Shown here piece by piece: positions 25,101 through 38,200 of a stretch of DNA of 64,000 bases (position 1 is its first letter; every line of letters starts with the position of its first letter). The notes beneath the pieces are model-generated. The model searched no databases. It was not told the origin of the DNA and saw only the letters and a list, made by a program, of their open reading frames with translations. A program made the translations under genes and the position numbers. The DNA comes from Oscheius sp. JU75 (Eukaryota > Nematoda > Chromadorea > Rhabditida > Rhabditidae): NCBI GenBank assembly GCA_037178855.1, contig JASJZC010000006.1:8846501-8910500 (forward strand). Reading direction: 5' to 3'.

Positions 25101-25767
25101 GAGCGTCCACGGTGGAAGTGCGGATAGTTGGGAACGAAGTTTTTGGGGGAGACGATCCCGGATGAGGGGGTACTGAAGAAGGTCGTCTAGGGTGGCATTG
25201 TCTCCCAGCTGCGCGTCGAATGGGACCAGTTCTCTCTGAAAGATTATACTGATGAACGCTCTGTCTCTCTCCCTCTTTTTTATCTTCTTTCTTTCTGCTC
25301 TCTCTGTGTCTCTGTATCTGTTTCTCTGCCTCTCTGTCTCGCTGTCTCTCTATCTCTCCTCTTGTCTCTCTATGTCTCTAGCTTTACAGATCGTAACAGT
25401 ACCTCGATCATCGACAGATTCGCTCTTGGAGCCAGAACCGGAAAGATGAAGTTCGGCGAAGCCATCAGAAGATAGGCTAAGGACATGAGCAGAGCTCCGG
25501 CGCCTATCCACCTCGCTCTGTTGCCTCTGGAGCCAAGATATGCTACAAAGAGGACAGAGGGGATGTAGCCCATGTCTCCTGAAAACAAAACTATTCCCAA
25601 TCGAAGTTCAACAAACCTGCTGAAACCATGAATCCGGACATTCTCGAGGGTATACTGAACTGTTTCTCAATGTTCTGTACCGCCGAAATGATGTAGGAGT
25701 GGCCGATAGCCTCGAAAAAGTAGACGAGGGAGAAGAGGCCGAGAAAGGCATAGAGTCGGCCGGTCAT
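22152..25767 (-). CDS. Organic anion transporter (OATP/SLCO family)
   Basis: Seven phase-consistent exons (25767-25617, 25578-25403, 25235-24907, 24868-24639, 24018-23801, 23763-23152, 22673-22152, TAG) encode about 745 aa, a usual OATP length. The N-terminus MTGRLYAFLGLFSLVYFFEA begins TM1. GDMGYIPSVLFVAYLGSRG is the family's TM2/loop region. LGVGRTVPWSLGIPLVDDNI precedes the middle helices. The large exon 23763-23152 ends in a Kazal-like extracellular loop rich in cysteines (CNSDCDCEGSKLYPVCSMDG...PCHAGC). The last exon starts with SCECVPGG and carries TM10-12 with the typical FVVDSACLVW. OATPs move amphipathic organic anions across the plasma membrane by 12 TM helices. The ATG lies 6 nt after a consensus acceptor (TTTCAG|AACACAATG), implying a 5'-UTR intron or spliced leader. 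Substrate cannot be told from sequence. Introns 24638-24019 and 23151-22674 hold repeats. Confidence 0.93.
22753..23050. repeat. Two copies of the TTCCGATGTTCTGCAAAG repeat
   Basis: CTTTCCGATGTTCTGCAAAA at 22754 and GCTTTCCGATGTTCTGCAAA at 23001 are each followed 20-30 nt later by CTACAACT. They lie about 245 bp apart inside the last OATP intron. They belong to a dispersed family also seen at 44209-44512 and 58835-59260. Confidence 0.75.
23046..23106 (+). repeat. tRNA-like sequence in OATP intron
   Basis: An A-box-like start (ATAATGGTAATGCGCTCG), a GATGTCTAAACGTCGC anticodon-arm-like middle and B-box-like GGGTTTGACCCCC are present. A T-rich tail (TTTTCTTTTTGCC) follows. The middle is closely similar to the interrupted copy at 24083-24580. 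Confidence 0.55.
24098..24524. mobile_element. Fold-back element inserted in a tRNA-like sequence, TATA duplication
   Basis: The inverted ends GTCCATTTCTAACGAAGAGC (24098) and, read from the other side, GTCTATTTCCAACGAAGAGC (24524) match at 21 of 23 positions. The element is flanked by TATA on both sides (24094-24097, 24525-24528). Removing it and one TATA rebuilds a continuous tRNA-like copy, about 24083-24580, that resembles 23046-23106. The interior is AT-rich and non-coding. Confidence 0.7.
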
Positions 25768-28700
25768 TGTGTTCTGAAATCGTTGGCACTGTTTCGTTCA
25801 AAAACAAAATGTTTTTCATGATTGGGGAATCGAGCACTCGAAAGCGCTATCCGGGCCGAAGCTGTGCGGTTCTCCCGTACTGATACAGAAGCGTAAGTGA
25901 AAAGGAAGCGCATAGAAAAAACAATTGGAGAATGTCCTACCCTATTTTGACCATGAGGTGGCGGGACAAAACAATCAGAAGTAGCCTGAACGTGTACTGG
26001 AAAGATCAGGTGATTAACCGAGGATGTTTTTGAACAAAAGAAAGATCTCAAAACCATAAAAAGTGGGAGAAAACATCTGAGAACAGGTAACAATCATTCT
26101 ATTGTCGCCTTGGTAGCGGAAGATGAATAGCTACTTTTTGGTCTTTCTTCCAGGGAGCCCAATATGAAGGGAGGAGAAGAAGGACGAATCCATTGACATA
26201 GACACGAGAACGACCAGTTTGGCGAACCTGGGACACAGACCACACGTGTAAAAAGAGAATAGTTTAAAAGAACTACTGATATAACGGGGGCTGCGTCATC
26301 GTATCGGGCAGATATCAAAAGTCAAGGTCTCGCGTACCTCTAGCATGAGGAAGATCATAGAAACAAGCTAAAAAGACACAACCCTAGTCTTTGGGAATAT
26401 GTTTTCATGTCCGGGGATCGAACCTGAGACCTGCTGTACCACATTGGGCACTTTTACTGACTGCGCCGTACAGGGAAAGATAGGCTGCTCTTTCGTGCTG
26501 GTACAGAAGCGTAAGCGAAAGGAGAGCATGGAAAGTGAAGCAATTGAAGAATTGAGGTTTTCTGCATGGGTATTCCATAGGTCCTAAGAAATGAACTCTA
26601 GTCTACGAAAGACAATAGAGCAAAGGAAAATATTTGTCACGCTGTCCCGAAAGCGGCGACGTCTCCTGTACAGTCTTATATACAGAAAAGCAGCATCACA
26701 GATCGACCCTGCGGCAGTGGAGGAGACATAGTGTAGACCGCGAAGAGAGACGAGACAGGTTGGCTGCCGAATTGGGCGAACGCGGGTAGTCTCGGACCTT
26801 TAGAGATCTTAGACGTTGGAACTAAATGGAAGTGCCTAACGTCTAGCTTTAGGGCATGACACAGGCCATTTGGGATGTCCTGGATGGTCGTGTTCGGTGA
26901 CAGGTTGCAGCTGAAGTTACTCAAGTGTAGCCCATATAATGGCTTTTGGCTAGAAAACCAGTTCACCTAGTGAAGATCGCAAGATCGCACCGGGTTTACA
27001 ATACGTCAAACTTCCAAAAAACAAGGACGGCTTTGACGAACAGGTCAGATCGCGAATGATCTGAAGGGTACTTGGATACTGCTACACAAACAAAACAAAT
27101 TTTGGAATGTCAGTAGCGTCCGATTTTTCTTGAACCGAATCCATTTCTGGGGCGGAAACTTTGAGCTGACTTTGGCACGGTATGAACAAAAGTTGATAGA
27201 ACTGGGCAGTTGTCACCCGGTGACGACGTCTTATGCACAACTCTAATAGTTAGGACTGTTTCGTACAAAAACAAAATGACTTTCTTTTTCGGGCATCAAG
27301 CCCAACACTCGTGGCACCGTAGTCGGCGCTCTATTTAACCGATTGCGCTATACTGGTCAAAATGGGCGGCTTGCCCGCCATTGTACACGATGTCAGAGAT
27401 GCTATTGTGCAGAGAAAGAAAGAGCAGGAAAGACAAGCAGCTTGACGAAGCTTACAAAGTCTCTAGACATCGGAAACAAACAAAAAAATGGTAGCCCTCT
27501 TTGGGGAGGGAACTCTCTCATCTGATCTCTGATTTTCTGTCCTAGCTATTGCTAAACAATAATTGAACTTGGTAGGCACTAGGTAAACGTAAGGGGCATG
27601 GACAGGCTGAAATTTTTGGGTTCCCTGTTAGGATAGGAAGCATAGGTAAAACTATGAAGATACTGTAGTGTAAACCGCATGGCGTGGGTGAGAGGCGTGA
27701 GATTATTGGGTGAATTGGTGAGAGGACTTCCCTCTGCATGTGACTGTAATGTTGTCAACTGTCAACTGTTCTTCGCTGAACTCCTGGAAAGAACGGCAGC
27801 TTCGCCAGACCAGAATTGTCTGTGACTGGCCAGTCACAGACTCTCTAGTCAGAGCGCAATGCGGTTTCAATGTAAAAGTGGTCATCCCGCATGGGACAAC
27901 TGTTGTGTACTAGGTTTATCTTTAACGAACTTCTGGAAACTGAGTGCTTGAATAGGTCAGAACTGTCAACTGTAATAAAAGGTGAGGTGGAAAGTTTTGG
28001 GACAGGGAAACAGTCCAGACTGTCTCTATGTGTTTGTCTCTCTGTCTCTATGTCTTTCTTAAAGCTGCAAGTTGGACGGTTGTACGAACCCCTCTCCCCT
28101 GTAGCTTAGAGTTTTGGTACTGAACACGCCCAGAAACGATCTAGTAATGAGTATAAGCCAAAAAAAGACTTACGACCTTTTCCACCCTTCTTCACCAAAG
28201 GCGCTGCCCCATCGGCCTACTGTAGATTCCCCAAACAGCTCTCCAAGAATAGGATCAGATAGACGAATTCGGCCTCACAGTCCTACTGTAGATTCGACGA
28301 ATTGAGAAACTCCTGATGGATGACTTTCTATTGTCTTCTGTCTCTTCGTTCAATCCACTAGTCTCTACCGTAATCGCATTCCTGCAAATCATTAACATCC
28401 TTTGTTTCCTGAAGGCTCTAATAGAAGCAAGCGCTTTTCGGGAACAGATCTTATTCTCACATCGACTGACTTGCTTTTTCGGGTTTCGGATATATTACGC
28501 GAAGACCTTGATACCAAGTATTCGCCTAGAAAAGAGCTTTGTCCTGTTCGGAGGTGTTCGAAAGTTCCGTACTCGAAAGTCGGAAATGCTCTCTGTCTCT
28601 CTAGTCAGAACTCTCACCCTTTTGGCCCTGACAGTTACAAGCTACAAAGATCGGGAACGATTTCGGCTGTAAGCAAGAGTCATAAGTGGGCAGAACCAGT

Positions 28701-30104
28701 CTAGCATCAACAGAGAATTGCCTGAAGTGGGTCGAATTCGCCCAAACATCGGGTGAATCAGTTTGTTACATGTGTTCAAAACTGAGTCTACGAGGAAGGG
28801 GGAAGGAGCCGGATTGATGAAAACAGCTATGACGTCGGATACGGATACTCACTAATCCCGAAAAGGAACGGTTTATCTCCGCGAAAGATGAGCCCCGACG
28901 ATCAGACAAAGGAAACAGCTCTACAGGAAGAGACGTAGAAGTTGAGACCAGCGGAGCGTCTCGGGAAAATTAGCTCCGAAATCCAGGATCCTATGAGTCA
29001 GACTTCGTATTCAATACACATCAAAGCGGTCACATTGGCCGGAGGTTTGAGAAGGCTGGTAAACAATCTGGGAGTAGCCTTTTTGAATTGTGCCGTCCTA
29101 GGATGAATATTAATCATGCTTGACAATGATTAATTAGGGATTATTCACATGCACTAATGAACCGGTATACTTTGACTTTGCCCATTGTGAGCTTGTCATC
29201 CTGTCTTTTTCAATCCTCTCTCTTCTAGTTGTCCATTTGTCCTCTGTCAAATCGGTCCTGCCTTAACTTTTGTTTTTTCACTGTCAGACTGTCTCGTTTA
29301 GCCGAATACCCCTCTTGTCACTGTCCTGTCAGTTGTCACTTCTTTCTCTCTTTAACTTTTCTGCCTTCCTCGTAGCATATCCCCTTCCTAATGTCTCTGT
29401 TCACCTGCCCCTGTTTTTGTGTTCTCCTACCGCGCTCTCGGTGACTTGAACTTCGAAAGCGGTTACCTAATCTTTCGAAAGAGTCCAACTTTGCTCGGAG
29501 AACTTTTACAATCCGGATCGACCACCTGCTATCGCTCTGTAAGATATACCTGTCAGCCTGTGCCCCTGTCTAAGCCCCTCTGTCTCTATGTCTGTGTGAC
29601 TCTGTGTCTCTCTGTTTCTCTGTCTCTCAGTCTTCTGTCTCAATGTTTCTTCATCTTTATGTCTCTATGTATCTTTATCTCTGTCTCTTTCTTTAACTCT
29701 CTCTGCCTCAGAGAGGAAGTGACAGAACTGTAGGAAATTTTCATTTCAGATCCAAATATTTCATTCTAGAAATAAATATCTTTGAGAAATTGTACAGAAG
29801 GAATGAAATGTAAAGCTGTCACTGGAGAGGAGAGAGAAGGAGTCTAAATCTATCCTAGGAAAGATCAAAATATACAGAGGAAAAAAAAAGAACAAGGCCA
29901 TCGATCCTGAGCAATGAGGTACAGGGGTGGTTTCTCACCACAACACAGTCTGTTGGGAGCCAAAAATAAGTATCAGAAGGGGTTGGTTGGCGATATATGA
30001 CATAGAAAATATTGCAATGGACCCAAGTCTCTTTAAGAGAAAACAAATAAAACAACCTGGTAGTGGGGGTAACCGTATTGGAGAGAGAGAGAGAGAGAGA
30101 GCAC
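25768..30104. other. Gene-free spacer with duplicated segment and tRNA-like sequences
   Basis: No exon chain is supported over 4.3 kb; the longest open frames (for example 28316-28672 +) have no domain or splice context. An approximately 60-nt segment around TACAGAAGCGTAAG occurs at about 25880-25938 and again at about 26498-26556. Minus-strand tRNA-like sequences lie at 26410-26475 (B box GGTTCGATCCCC) and, degraded, at about 27295-27362. A CTGTCTCT microsatellite lies at 29575-29705. Confidence 0.5.
26410..26475 (-). repeat. tRNA-like sequence (minus strand)
   Basis: The minus strand reads ACGGCGCAGTCAGTAAAAG (A-box-like), then AGGTTCGATCCCC (B box), with about 30 nt between. The surrounding sequence is similar to 25795-25875, so the duplication noted for this spacer probably includes a degraded copy. 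Confidence 0.5.
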
Positions 30105-32599
30105 CTAGAAACCGTGTTCCTTTTGTCGAGCCACATGCCGAACAGCCTCCTCCAGGTCGGAGAAGATGCGACACTGTCGTCGTTTGGCCATGTCTTTCAG
30201 GTAGCAAAATGCGATGGCGTAGCAGTCGTTCCTGCGACGACGAGCAGCTCGATCGGCCTCTTCCTCGGGCTGGGTCACCTCCAGTGTCTCTGCTTCCTTG
30301 GCCACACACACTGTCACTTGCCAGTTGCAATGACCGAGTAGGTAGGCTACCTGAAATGACGAGGTTAGTATGGTTGATACCACAATTGTCTGGTAGGATT
30401 TGTCAATAACCTGTCCGAGGCCATTTAGAAATGTCTCAATCTCTGTCTCTCTATTCTCTGCTCTCTGTCTCCCTGAATAGTCTGCAATAACCAACCTCAA
30501 CCATTCCAGACAAAAAGGTCAGCGTGTCCGGAATGTAGTAAAGGAACTGCTTATGCTGTTGAGCCCACACCTTGAGACAGTTCATTCGAACCTCGGGAAT
30601 GACGTCAGGAGACGAGAGTCCACAGGAATAGGTAATGGAATGGCCACTAAACATGGCTTAGTTAGGGATTGATAGGAAGGGAAGTACTCACTCTAGAAGA
30701 GGAATGACTCTATCGTGCATCCAGCCGAAACAGTCGGACGTGCTGCCAAGAATCTCCAAGCAATTCGAAGGTTCCTTGAGTTTGCCCAGACTGATCTTGC
30801 CATTCAGTGGCTTCTTCTTGAAATTCTCGGGGACGAAGAAAGAAGAAGATCCGTCGTCTATGACGAGGTCGTCACAGAACTTTTTCGACTTGTGCACATG
30901 CTGCTTCGGCTGTTTCGGATTGAGGGGGGTGGTCACGGTGGCCATTCTCGGTGAGGGAATAGCTGCCGAGGGTCGGATAGGGATGTAGGAGGAATCGGCC
31001 ACCAGGCGGGGACGATGTGCACGGTACTGCTGCCACTTGTTGACAGCCAGGATGACCAGAACATTGAAGACGATTAGAGGAATTATGACTAGGAAAAGGG
31101 GCACACTGGGCAGCGTCAACTGCATGCAGAGCAGGACGATCTGAAAGAATGCGGATTAAAAACAATATGCTCTGCTAGATAGAAATCGTGTGCAAGTTCC
31201 ACCCCCATTGCCGACTACGAAATAAAAGATGTCGGGTTCGACTCCGGTGCTTGACACAGTGGCTCGACTAGGCTTACCCCAATCCCCACCCGTGACAAAA
31301 GGGTATAAGAACATGACCAACCGAGTCAAAGAGTCCAGCCAGACTGGCTTTGGTCAGTGCTGATCGTGTCCTGCTCCAATAGACTCGAGCCTTGTCTTTG
31401 GCCTGTCGCGCGGCTCGTCGGGTTTTGACTTGGAGGTAGACGAGTCTCTGGGCCGGGATGGACAAGACATCGCTCCACTTTTTGCTTCCGATAATCTCTT
31501 CCTCGATGTAGACGAGAGCATCCTAAAGGCAATTTTCATGGTTAGGTTGGAGAAGTTCCGAACCTGGATGGAGTGGAGGACCGGGACTCGATGTGCTTCC
31601 AGGACCCTGTCCAGCATGGAGCAGGACCTGTTCCTATCCGGGACATCACACGGATGGGCTTTTTCTGTCCAGCCGGTGAGGTCGAGGAAGACGACTACCA
31701 GCTTGGGCGACTTCCTCGCGGCAAAGAAGGCAATCTCCAGAAAACTTGTAGCGTTGACAGTGGCCGGGTCAATGACGAAGAGGAAGAGCGACGAATTCTG
31801 AAAAAATGAGCGTGGGAAGAAGATCAAATAAGGCACAAAAATAGGCTAACTCTGCAGCAGACTCAATCAGTGGGCGCCCTCTGCGTCACTTCCGTACCTC
31901 TTTGGCTATGCTCTCCTCATAGATCATGTTTTCGTTCCATTGTGACCGCTGTGGATCGTAGTAGGAAATGTTCCGCTTCTTCAGGAACGGGATCACCATT
32001 TGTCGGCGCCAAACCTGCAATTGACGTGATTATAAATTTGGCAGGCGGCACATTATAATTTCCGACGTACACCATGTCTCTGAATAGGTATACACGTCAC
32101 TGCGATTAATTCTGGCACGTGTCTCTGCCCTTTTTGCACTAAAGTATACATTCCCTGGGTGTAGAAGTAAAAAAACAAAAGAAATTTGGAGTCCGGGACC
32201 CGAAACCGACTTGGCGCTGCGCCTACGGTGCAAGGCGCGCCACAGAATTTGTAATGCCTATGATACGAACGTCTTTTTTTTAAACTGTCCCTTGTTTAAA
32301 ACATAGAATTCTATTCAAACGTGTTCATATTTTTGTTCGTAGCGTGATAAGGACATGCGGATGCAAGAGTTTGCAAAGGATGACGTGATCCTCTCTATTG
32401 AAAAACAAGTCAAATATAGACCCTGATGGTTTCTTGTCACCTGTTTGCCGCTTCACTGCGCCTCACATGTTCTGAGAACTGGAGAACTTACAGTTGTTCC
32501 ACAAGAACCGCCGAGAAAAACATCGTAGGCGGGAGAGGCAGAGGGTAGGGCTTCTTCCAGACGAGCTGTACTCGCCACACATTCACATTGTTCCCGCAT
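30105..32599 (-). CDS. olrn-1: OLRN-1/Raw-like membrane protein with deoxyribosyltransferase-like domain
   Basis: Seven phase-consistent exons (32599-32492, 32014-31898, 31797-31564, 31522-31322, 31140-30692, 30646-30496, 30350-30105, TAG) encode about 501 aa. Residues about 25-150 form a nucleoside 2-deoxyribosyltransferase-like fold: AYDVFLGGSCGTTVWRRQMV, FLKKRNISYYDPQRSQW, ENSSLFLFVIDPAT, EIAFFAARKSPKLVVVFLDL. This domain and layout are those of fly Raw and C. elegans OLRN-1, which act in JNK restraint and in AWC left/right neuron asymmetry upstream of calcium signalling. A hydrophobic span (VPLFLVIIPLIVFNVLVILA) near residue 230 predicts one clear TM, and a weaker one may precede it. The C-terminal half is basic/Ser-rich and then compact, ending near a Lys/Arg-rich helix. 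The ATG lies 4 nt after TTTCAG. Upstream non-coding exons cannot be excluded. Family call from remembered motifs. Confidence 0.8.
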
Positions 32600-35500
32600 C
32601 GGACTGAAATAACCGGATATATATGACATCAGATTATGAAATGAGTGTGGAAAAACAAGTTTGAGAGGGAAGTCTTGGGACTCGGAGCCTCGGGCTATTT
32701 AGAGGGGATTCTCGCTCGCGGGCGAAGAGGCCGAGCACGTCATGCGACGAGGGCCCGGATTAGCGAATCCACACAAAAGATCTCAGGTTGTTCAGTCGAC
32801 GACGACAAAACTTTTGACGGCCTATTTTGAATAATCCAATTGTGACGTGCGCATGGATGGAATTTTCTAGAGCCCTCAAGCAGGAACAGCCGTGCTAAAA
32901 ACAGAGGAACCTGTGAGAAGAGAGGAACAGGTGACATCAGCTAGGCCAGAATGATGTCACTTTTTGGGGAAAGTCCTCCCTCAAGTTTGATTCATAAACG
33001 TGTTCATTGTCTCAGGGAGAGAGACAGTCATCAGAGAGAAATAACATTAAGACTCCCAAAAAATTTAGGCAACGGCTTGCTTCCATGGTGCAGTGCCAAG
33101 TGGCGCAGCCTAGTATTTGCGAGGTTCGGATCCCGGGTTAGAGCTTTTGTTTAGAGGAGTCTCTGCACTTTGCAAATAAGTCAAGATGGTGAGAGAGAGC
33201 CAAAGGCATAGTAGGGAGCAGCTCCCGGAAGAAGGCGAATGACGTCAGGACCCCAAATAGCCCGCGCGGGCAGCAGCAAATAGGGACACACACCTGGAGG
33301 AGGACTATCGTGTTTCCGGATTATAAGCGACTCACGAGAATGACGTCTAATTAGACAGGAGAAGGAGGAGGACAGATTTGGAATCTCTGGATCGCAAAGA
33401 TCAGAACGTGGGAAAGATCGGAGAAGGGGGAGAGGGAGTGGTTTGTGTGTTGGGATAGGAAAAGGGGGAGCCGTCTGACGTGTTCATGCCCGCCCTTTAG
33501 ATTCCCTTCACCCCCAAATCTCACGCTCTTTGGAGACGCCGCCTAGCTTGTGAACAAACTTATGATCATGATGAGGCTGTGTGAACAACCACACTAATGA
33601 CATCTTTCATCAGAGAGACAGGGAAACGGGGAGAGAAACAGAGAGACAGAATTATGACCAACCGTGTCTCTTCTGCAGGCTTCTTCCCTCGCCGAGACTC
33701 CACTCCCTTCAGACGAGCAACCACGGCGCGCGATCGTTCCGCGTTCTCATCGCTGAAAGTTTGTACGTTTGATCTCGTGACTCGCTCTCTCCCTGTCTCT
33801 TTGTCACACTAATTGTAGAGGTATTGAGCACGAGCTCATTAACACTACACATGTAGAAGATGCTCAGGATAATTGCTCCCCGGTTGGATAATCAGGTCCT
33901 GACGTCATGAAAAGAGAGAGATGCAAAAACAACAACTGCGGGGGAACCCTCTTACAACTACACTGGCAACATGAAATTGGACAAATGGCCCCCGTCAGTT
34001 TAAATGTTCATCGAGACCAGCCGGCTTATAAGTCTCTTATCAAGGGAATGAGCTCAAAATTGTGCCCTGTGCTGACCTCTATACTGTAGCGAAAATGCTT
34101 TTGACCAAAAGATTGGTTTTAAAAACTTCAGAAAAGTGCTTCCGACCATTTCATGCAAAAACAAAAGTTATAGTCAGATGTGGGAATTGACGCGCCACCT
34201 TCCGCTCCGCAGTCGGAGCTCTAACCGCCTGCGCTATGAGAGCAAGTCGCTCAGCGAATTTTACATAGTATTTGATGCATTGAGGTAGATCATACGAGAT
34301 CCAAGCTCGAAAGAAAGTAGACAATGATCAGTTGAAATAGCGTTTCAAATTAGATCATCTACGTCGCGAATCATTCGAGTCAGGGTCTTATAAAATGAAA
34401 AGAAAATGTCATCATATTCTGGAAAACGGGGCGAACAAAAACGCTGACGAGAGAGCGTCTTTTCTCGCCTAGAGCCGTCGGAATCAGTTGTAAGCAGCTT
34501 AGATGGATAAGAGACTCTCTTACAGACTGTCCACCCCCACCATCGCTCACGTGGACCATCAGGAGAACTCACCATACTTTGGATAGACACCGTGGACTGG
34601 CACACCTAGTCATCTGGTGGACATCCGCTGTGAGAGTACTGTAACGGATAGTGTCTTTAGAAGAGATATCAGAGAGATAGAGAGACAGAGAGAGTTATCG
34701 GTCAGACCATCAAAGTGACGTCTTCCTCTCTCTCTTGAAGAAGAGTCAAATGGTCGAGAGGGGCGGACTGTAGATTGGAGGGAGAGAGCACAGATCGCCA
34801 ACAAAGAATGAAACTGATCTCCAAATGGTAAATCCAGTCGTAAAAGCACATCCCACGCGATATTGTACAGGTACGGTAAGCCACCACCCGCGGGGATCAA
34901 CTCGCGAAAAACACACGTCAGGTTGGGTTTGAAAAGGATTCTTCATGCCTCGATGAATATCCTAACTAGACTAGAGACAGAGTGAGAGAGAGAGAGATCA
35001 AGGATGAAAGAGAGTCATGACTGATAAGACAATGTTGACGGAGAGGAAGCACTATAGTCCAAGAGGAGGAATGACTAATTACCGCACAGCTCCCTCTCTC
35101 TCGTCACTTTCCCACGAGAACGAACAACAGGAGGAGGGCTTCGTGGAAATTATTTGGCACGCGCAGCCCCGTGTGCATATTTCTTATCTGGGATGGCTCG
35201 CGAAAAGCCTGTAAAAGGGTGCTAACAGGCGAGAAGAAGCAGATAAGGGACGGATGCCGATGACGCCGAGAGTTCTTTGCAATTCTTTCCGGGGGGACAA
35301 CAACAACATGTCTCTGCCTCTCTGACATGATAGGAGAGAAACAGTCTGCCAGGGAGAGCATGTCAAAAGAACAGAACAGGAGAGTGACAGGATGACAGAC
35401 TGAAAGATAGATCACCAAAAGTACCATGTCAACAACTGTGAAGAGACCGGGGACGAGCTGGACTGACAGTCTGATAGACACGAGGTATGAGGAACAGTTT

Positions 35501-35995
35501 GACAAGGATGGGAAGCTGGCAAGGACAGACTGTCAGGAAGGTTGTCTGGCCAGTACACACACTGCCGAAGCCGAGGTTTGTGGAAGAGATTAGCACATGT
35601 GACCGGGGATGAGTTGAACTTACCAGAAAATTGCATTGAGGAGAGGACGAGCGAGGAGAAAGTCACCAAACATTTCTATGGAATGTGAAGGGCATGGAGT
35701 CTGATAGAAATCAGGGGTGGGGTCATCCGGGGCATGAGAAAGGAGGGGAAGAATGTCGGGACAAAGTCCAGGCAGGGCATAATAGAGAGTGAGAGTGAGT
35801 GACAACGTGACCTGGTGATATCTGCAGAAAGCAGTCTCCACACTGTCTCTGTCATTCCCTGAATTCGGTGCGCAAATCAGAAAGACGAGCGCGAAAGAGT
35901 TGTGAAAATTGATAATTTTGAGCCAACTAATGATGTAAAAAAAACTTTCGGACTTTGTTTTGGGGGTTTCATCACATTACAAAGAGATGTATGTA

Positions 35996-36062
35996 GTGCG
36001 GGAATCGAACCCGAACCACCCTTATTTGTTGTCGAAGCGCTAACCGATTGAGCCACGTTGGT
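35996..36062 (-). repeat. tRNA-like sequence with strong A and B boxes
   Basis: The minus strand has GTGGCTCAATCGGTTAGCGC (A box) and GGGTTCGATTCCCGC (B box and T-arm with a good stem). The flanks do not pair as an acceptor stem and no convincing anticodon stem forms. This is the best preserved of the dispersed copies. Confidence 0.65.
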
Positions 36063-37917
36063 AAGTTTATACGCGAAACCCTAAAAATACATGAGTTGAG
36101 AAAATGCGCAGTAGCACAGAGGCTTAAATTCGGCACGCAGCACGCAGACTATACTTTGATCTACCACCCCCAAAGAACAGTTCAACATTTTCAAAAACTT
36201 CCACCCTCGTCATTTTGCAAACACGATCTGAACTGGCTCTGTTAAGTGGCATTCTGGGCCAAAATCCCCCTGTGTTCGTGGTCTCTGTGCACGGCCATTA
36301 ATCGTAGTTTGGGATAGTTTCAGCAGGGCATATTTCTGCTGGAGTAGGAAAGGAACAATTAGGAGACAAGGAGTGAGAGAGAGACAGAGAAAACTGGTTG
36401 GAATCCCGCGTCATAATTTGATTACAGAACAGAACCACATACACACACACTTCCACAAAAATCCACGCCCTTCCAACAATCTATGCTACGTCGCAGTCAG
36501 GCTCATAATCGAATTTTGAGACAGCAGTAGGAAGGAAGAAGAATGAGACATTCCCCGATTGTCAGATGACGATTTTGGCGGGATGATGCCGAAGGAAAAA
36601 ATAATGGAAAGGGTCCGAAATAGAAGCTGGTGATAAGGAAGACGGGGCCGCGTACCAGTACAATAATCAGAGTGATGTCAGGACGAAAATAGGAAGGAAG
36701 TGGGTCCGCTGGGTTCGTTTTGTTGACAGAAAGACAGAGAGAGACAGAGAGACAGAAAGACAAAGACAGAGGGGCAGAGACAGAGAGGCAGAGAGAGGAA
36801 GGAAGAATCGAACATACAGTTCAATGGGTCCATCCAGTGAGTATCTAATCAGTTTATGAGTCAAAACACTCGTCACCGGGAGAAATCTTGTGCAAGAGGC
36901 TGTGTGAGAACGGATTATCCGACAGCTGTTTCTCATCAAGTGACGTCCTAATAGACTCCCGCGTCACTCGACTATCTTCAACCTGGTCGAGAAAATGGGA
37001 ACTACAGTAGATGATCGAGGCTGTGAGAGAAAGAGAGAGTCAACATGGATTAACAGATCGACCATTGATAGGGGGTAAATAGAGAAGGTGACGTGAGGAA
37101 AATCTCTCTTGGTCTCTACACGTGGTGGTAGTCAAGGATAGTCCCTTGTCCTTGCGAGGAGTGACCCCAGACAGAACCTCTTCGATGGTCGGAAGATAAG
37201 GTGTCTGACTGTTAACTCGTTTTCTTTGTGTGTGTCCGACCCTCCAGAAACAAACAACAAGGTGTCACGAACGAGCTACGCGAGACTCATAAATCTCCAA
37301 GCCATCCAAATAAAATAAGATTCTAAGAAATAAAAATGACCAAAGGAACCCTTCCAAAGACACTTTTGAGATTTTCGAAAAAAAAAAAACCAAAACTTTT
37401 TATCCCGCGTATGAACTCTTTCCCACTTCAATCGGAGCTCTAACCGACTACGATATCTGGGCGCGTCGCGCCGCAAACTAAGCTGGGCACTCCAAGTTAG
37501 GCAGAAATTTAATACAGCGATAATATAATATAGGCAAGTACCATATTTCTTTTGGGAAGATTAGAGAACAGGGGTTGAAATGAGGTTAATTGAGCTCCAG
37601 CAGCCCTTTTGTATGGTTGGAAGATAGCTGATCAAGTTTGTCCCACCCGCAAGCTACCCTCGCCTGATGGAATCGAGAATGAGGAAAAGTGCGCACAGGA
37701 GAAGGAAACAGGTGAATCTGACTTCTAAAATTACAAAACCAACTGGTGATAAATAGAAGTTGGGCGTCAGAGCCGAGACAAGAAAAGGCTCCGCTGCGGC
37801 TGCGTCAATGGGGTTGGAGGACAATGATAGCAGAGCAAATATTCTGTCTCACAGTCAGAGGGTCAGAGACAGAACAACAGAACCTCTGGAAGTAAGTTTA
37901 CAGAGAGACCGTGAGAC

Positions 37918-38200
37918 AAAAAGACAGAAAGTAAGAGGGACAGAATGACAGAGGGATAGAAGGGCAGAGAGACAGAGGGACAGAGAGACAGAGGGACAGA
38001 GGGACAGAGGGACAGAGGGACAGAGGGACAGAATGACAGAGGGATAGAAGGACAGAGAGACAGAGAGACAGAGGGACAGAGGAACAGAGGGACAGAGGGA
38101 CAGAAGGACAGAGAGACAGAGGGACAGAGAGGCAGAGACTCTGAGAGACGGAGAGACACGGAGGCAGAGAGACTGATGGACAGAAAGCAGAAAGAGAAAA
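37918..38200. repeat. GACAGAGG/GACAGAGA tandem array
   Basis: About 280 bp of near-continuous GACAGAGG and GACAGAGA octamers. This is the longest array of the motif in the window. Its open frames on both strands are low-complexity artefacts. Confidence 0.9.

Noticed and set aside
28316-28672. 118-codon hydrophobic ORF on the plus strand
   Set aside because: No signal, domain or splice context, and the reading is of mixed composition; open by chance as far as can be seen.
34610-35841. Possible exons of a membrane protein (several 60-130 codon ORFs)
   Set aside because: No consistent splice phases or domains; frames overlap in conflicting ways.
35996-36062. Functional tRNA gene on the minus strand
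   Set aside because: Strong boxes and T-arm, but no acceptor stem and no 5-bp anticodon stem around a 7-nt loop.
37918-38200. CRISPR-like array
   Set aside because: Repeats are contiguous octamers with no unique spacers, in a eukaryotic genome.
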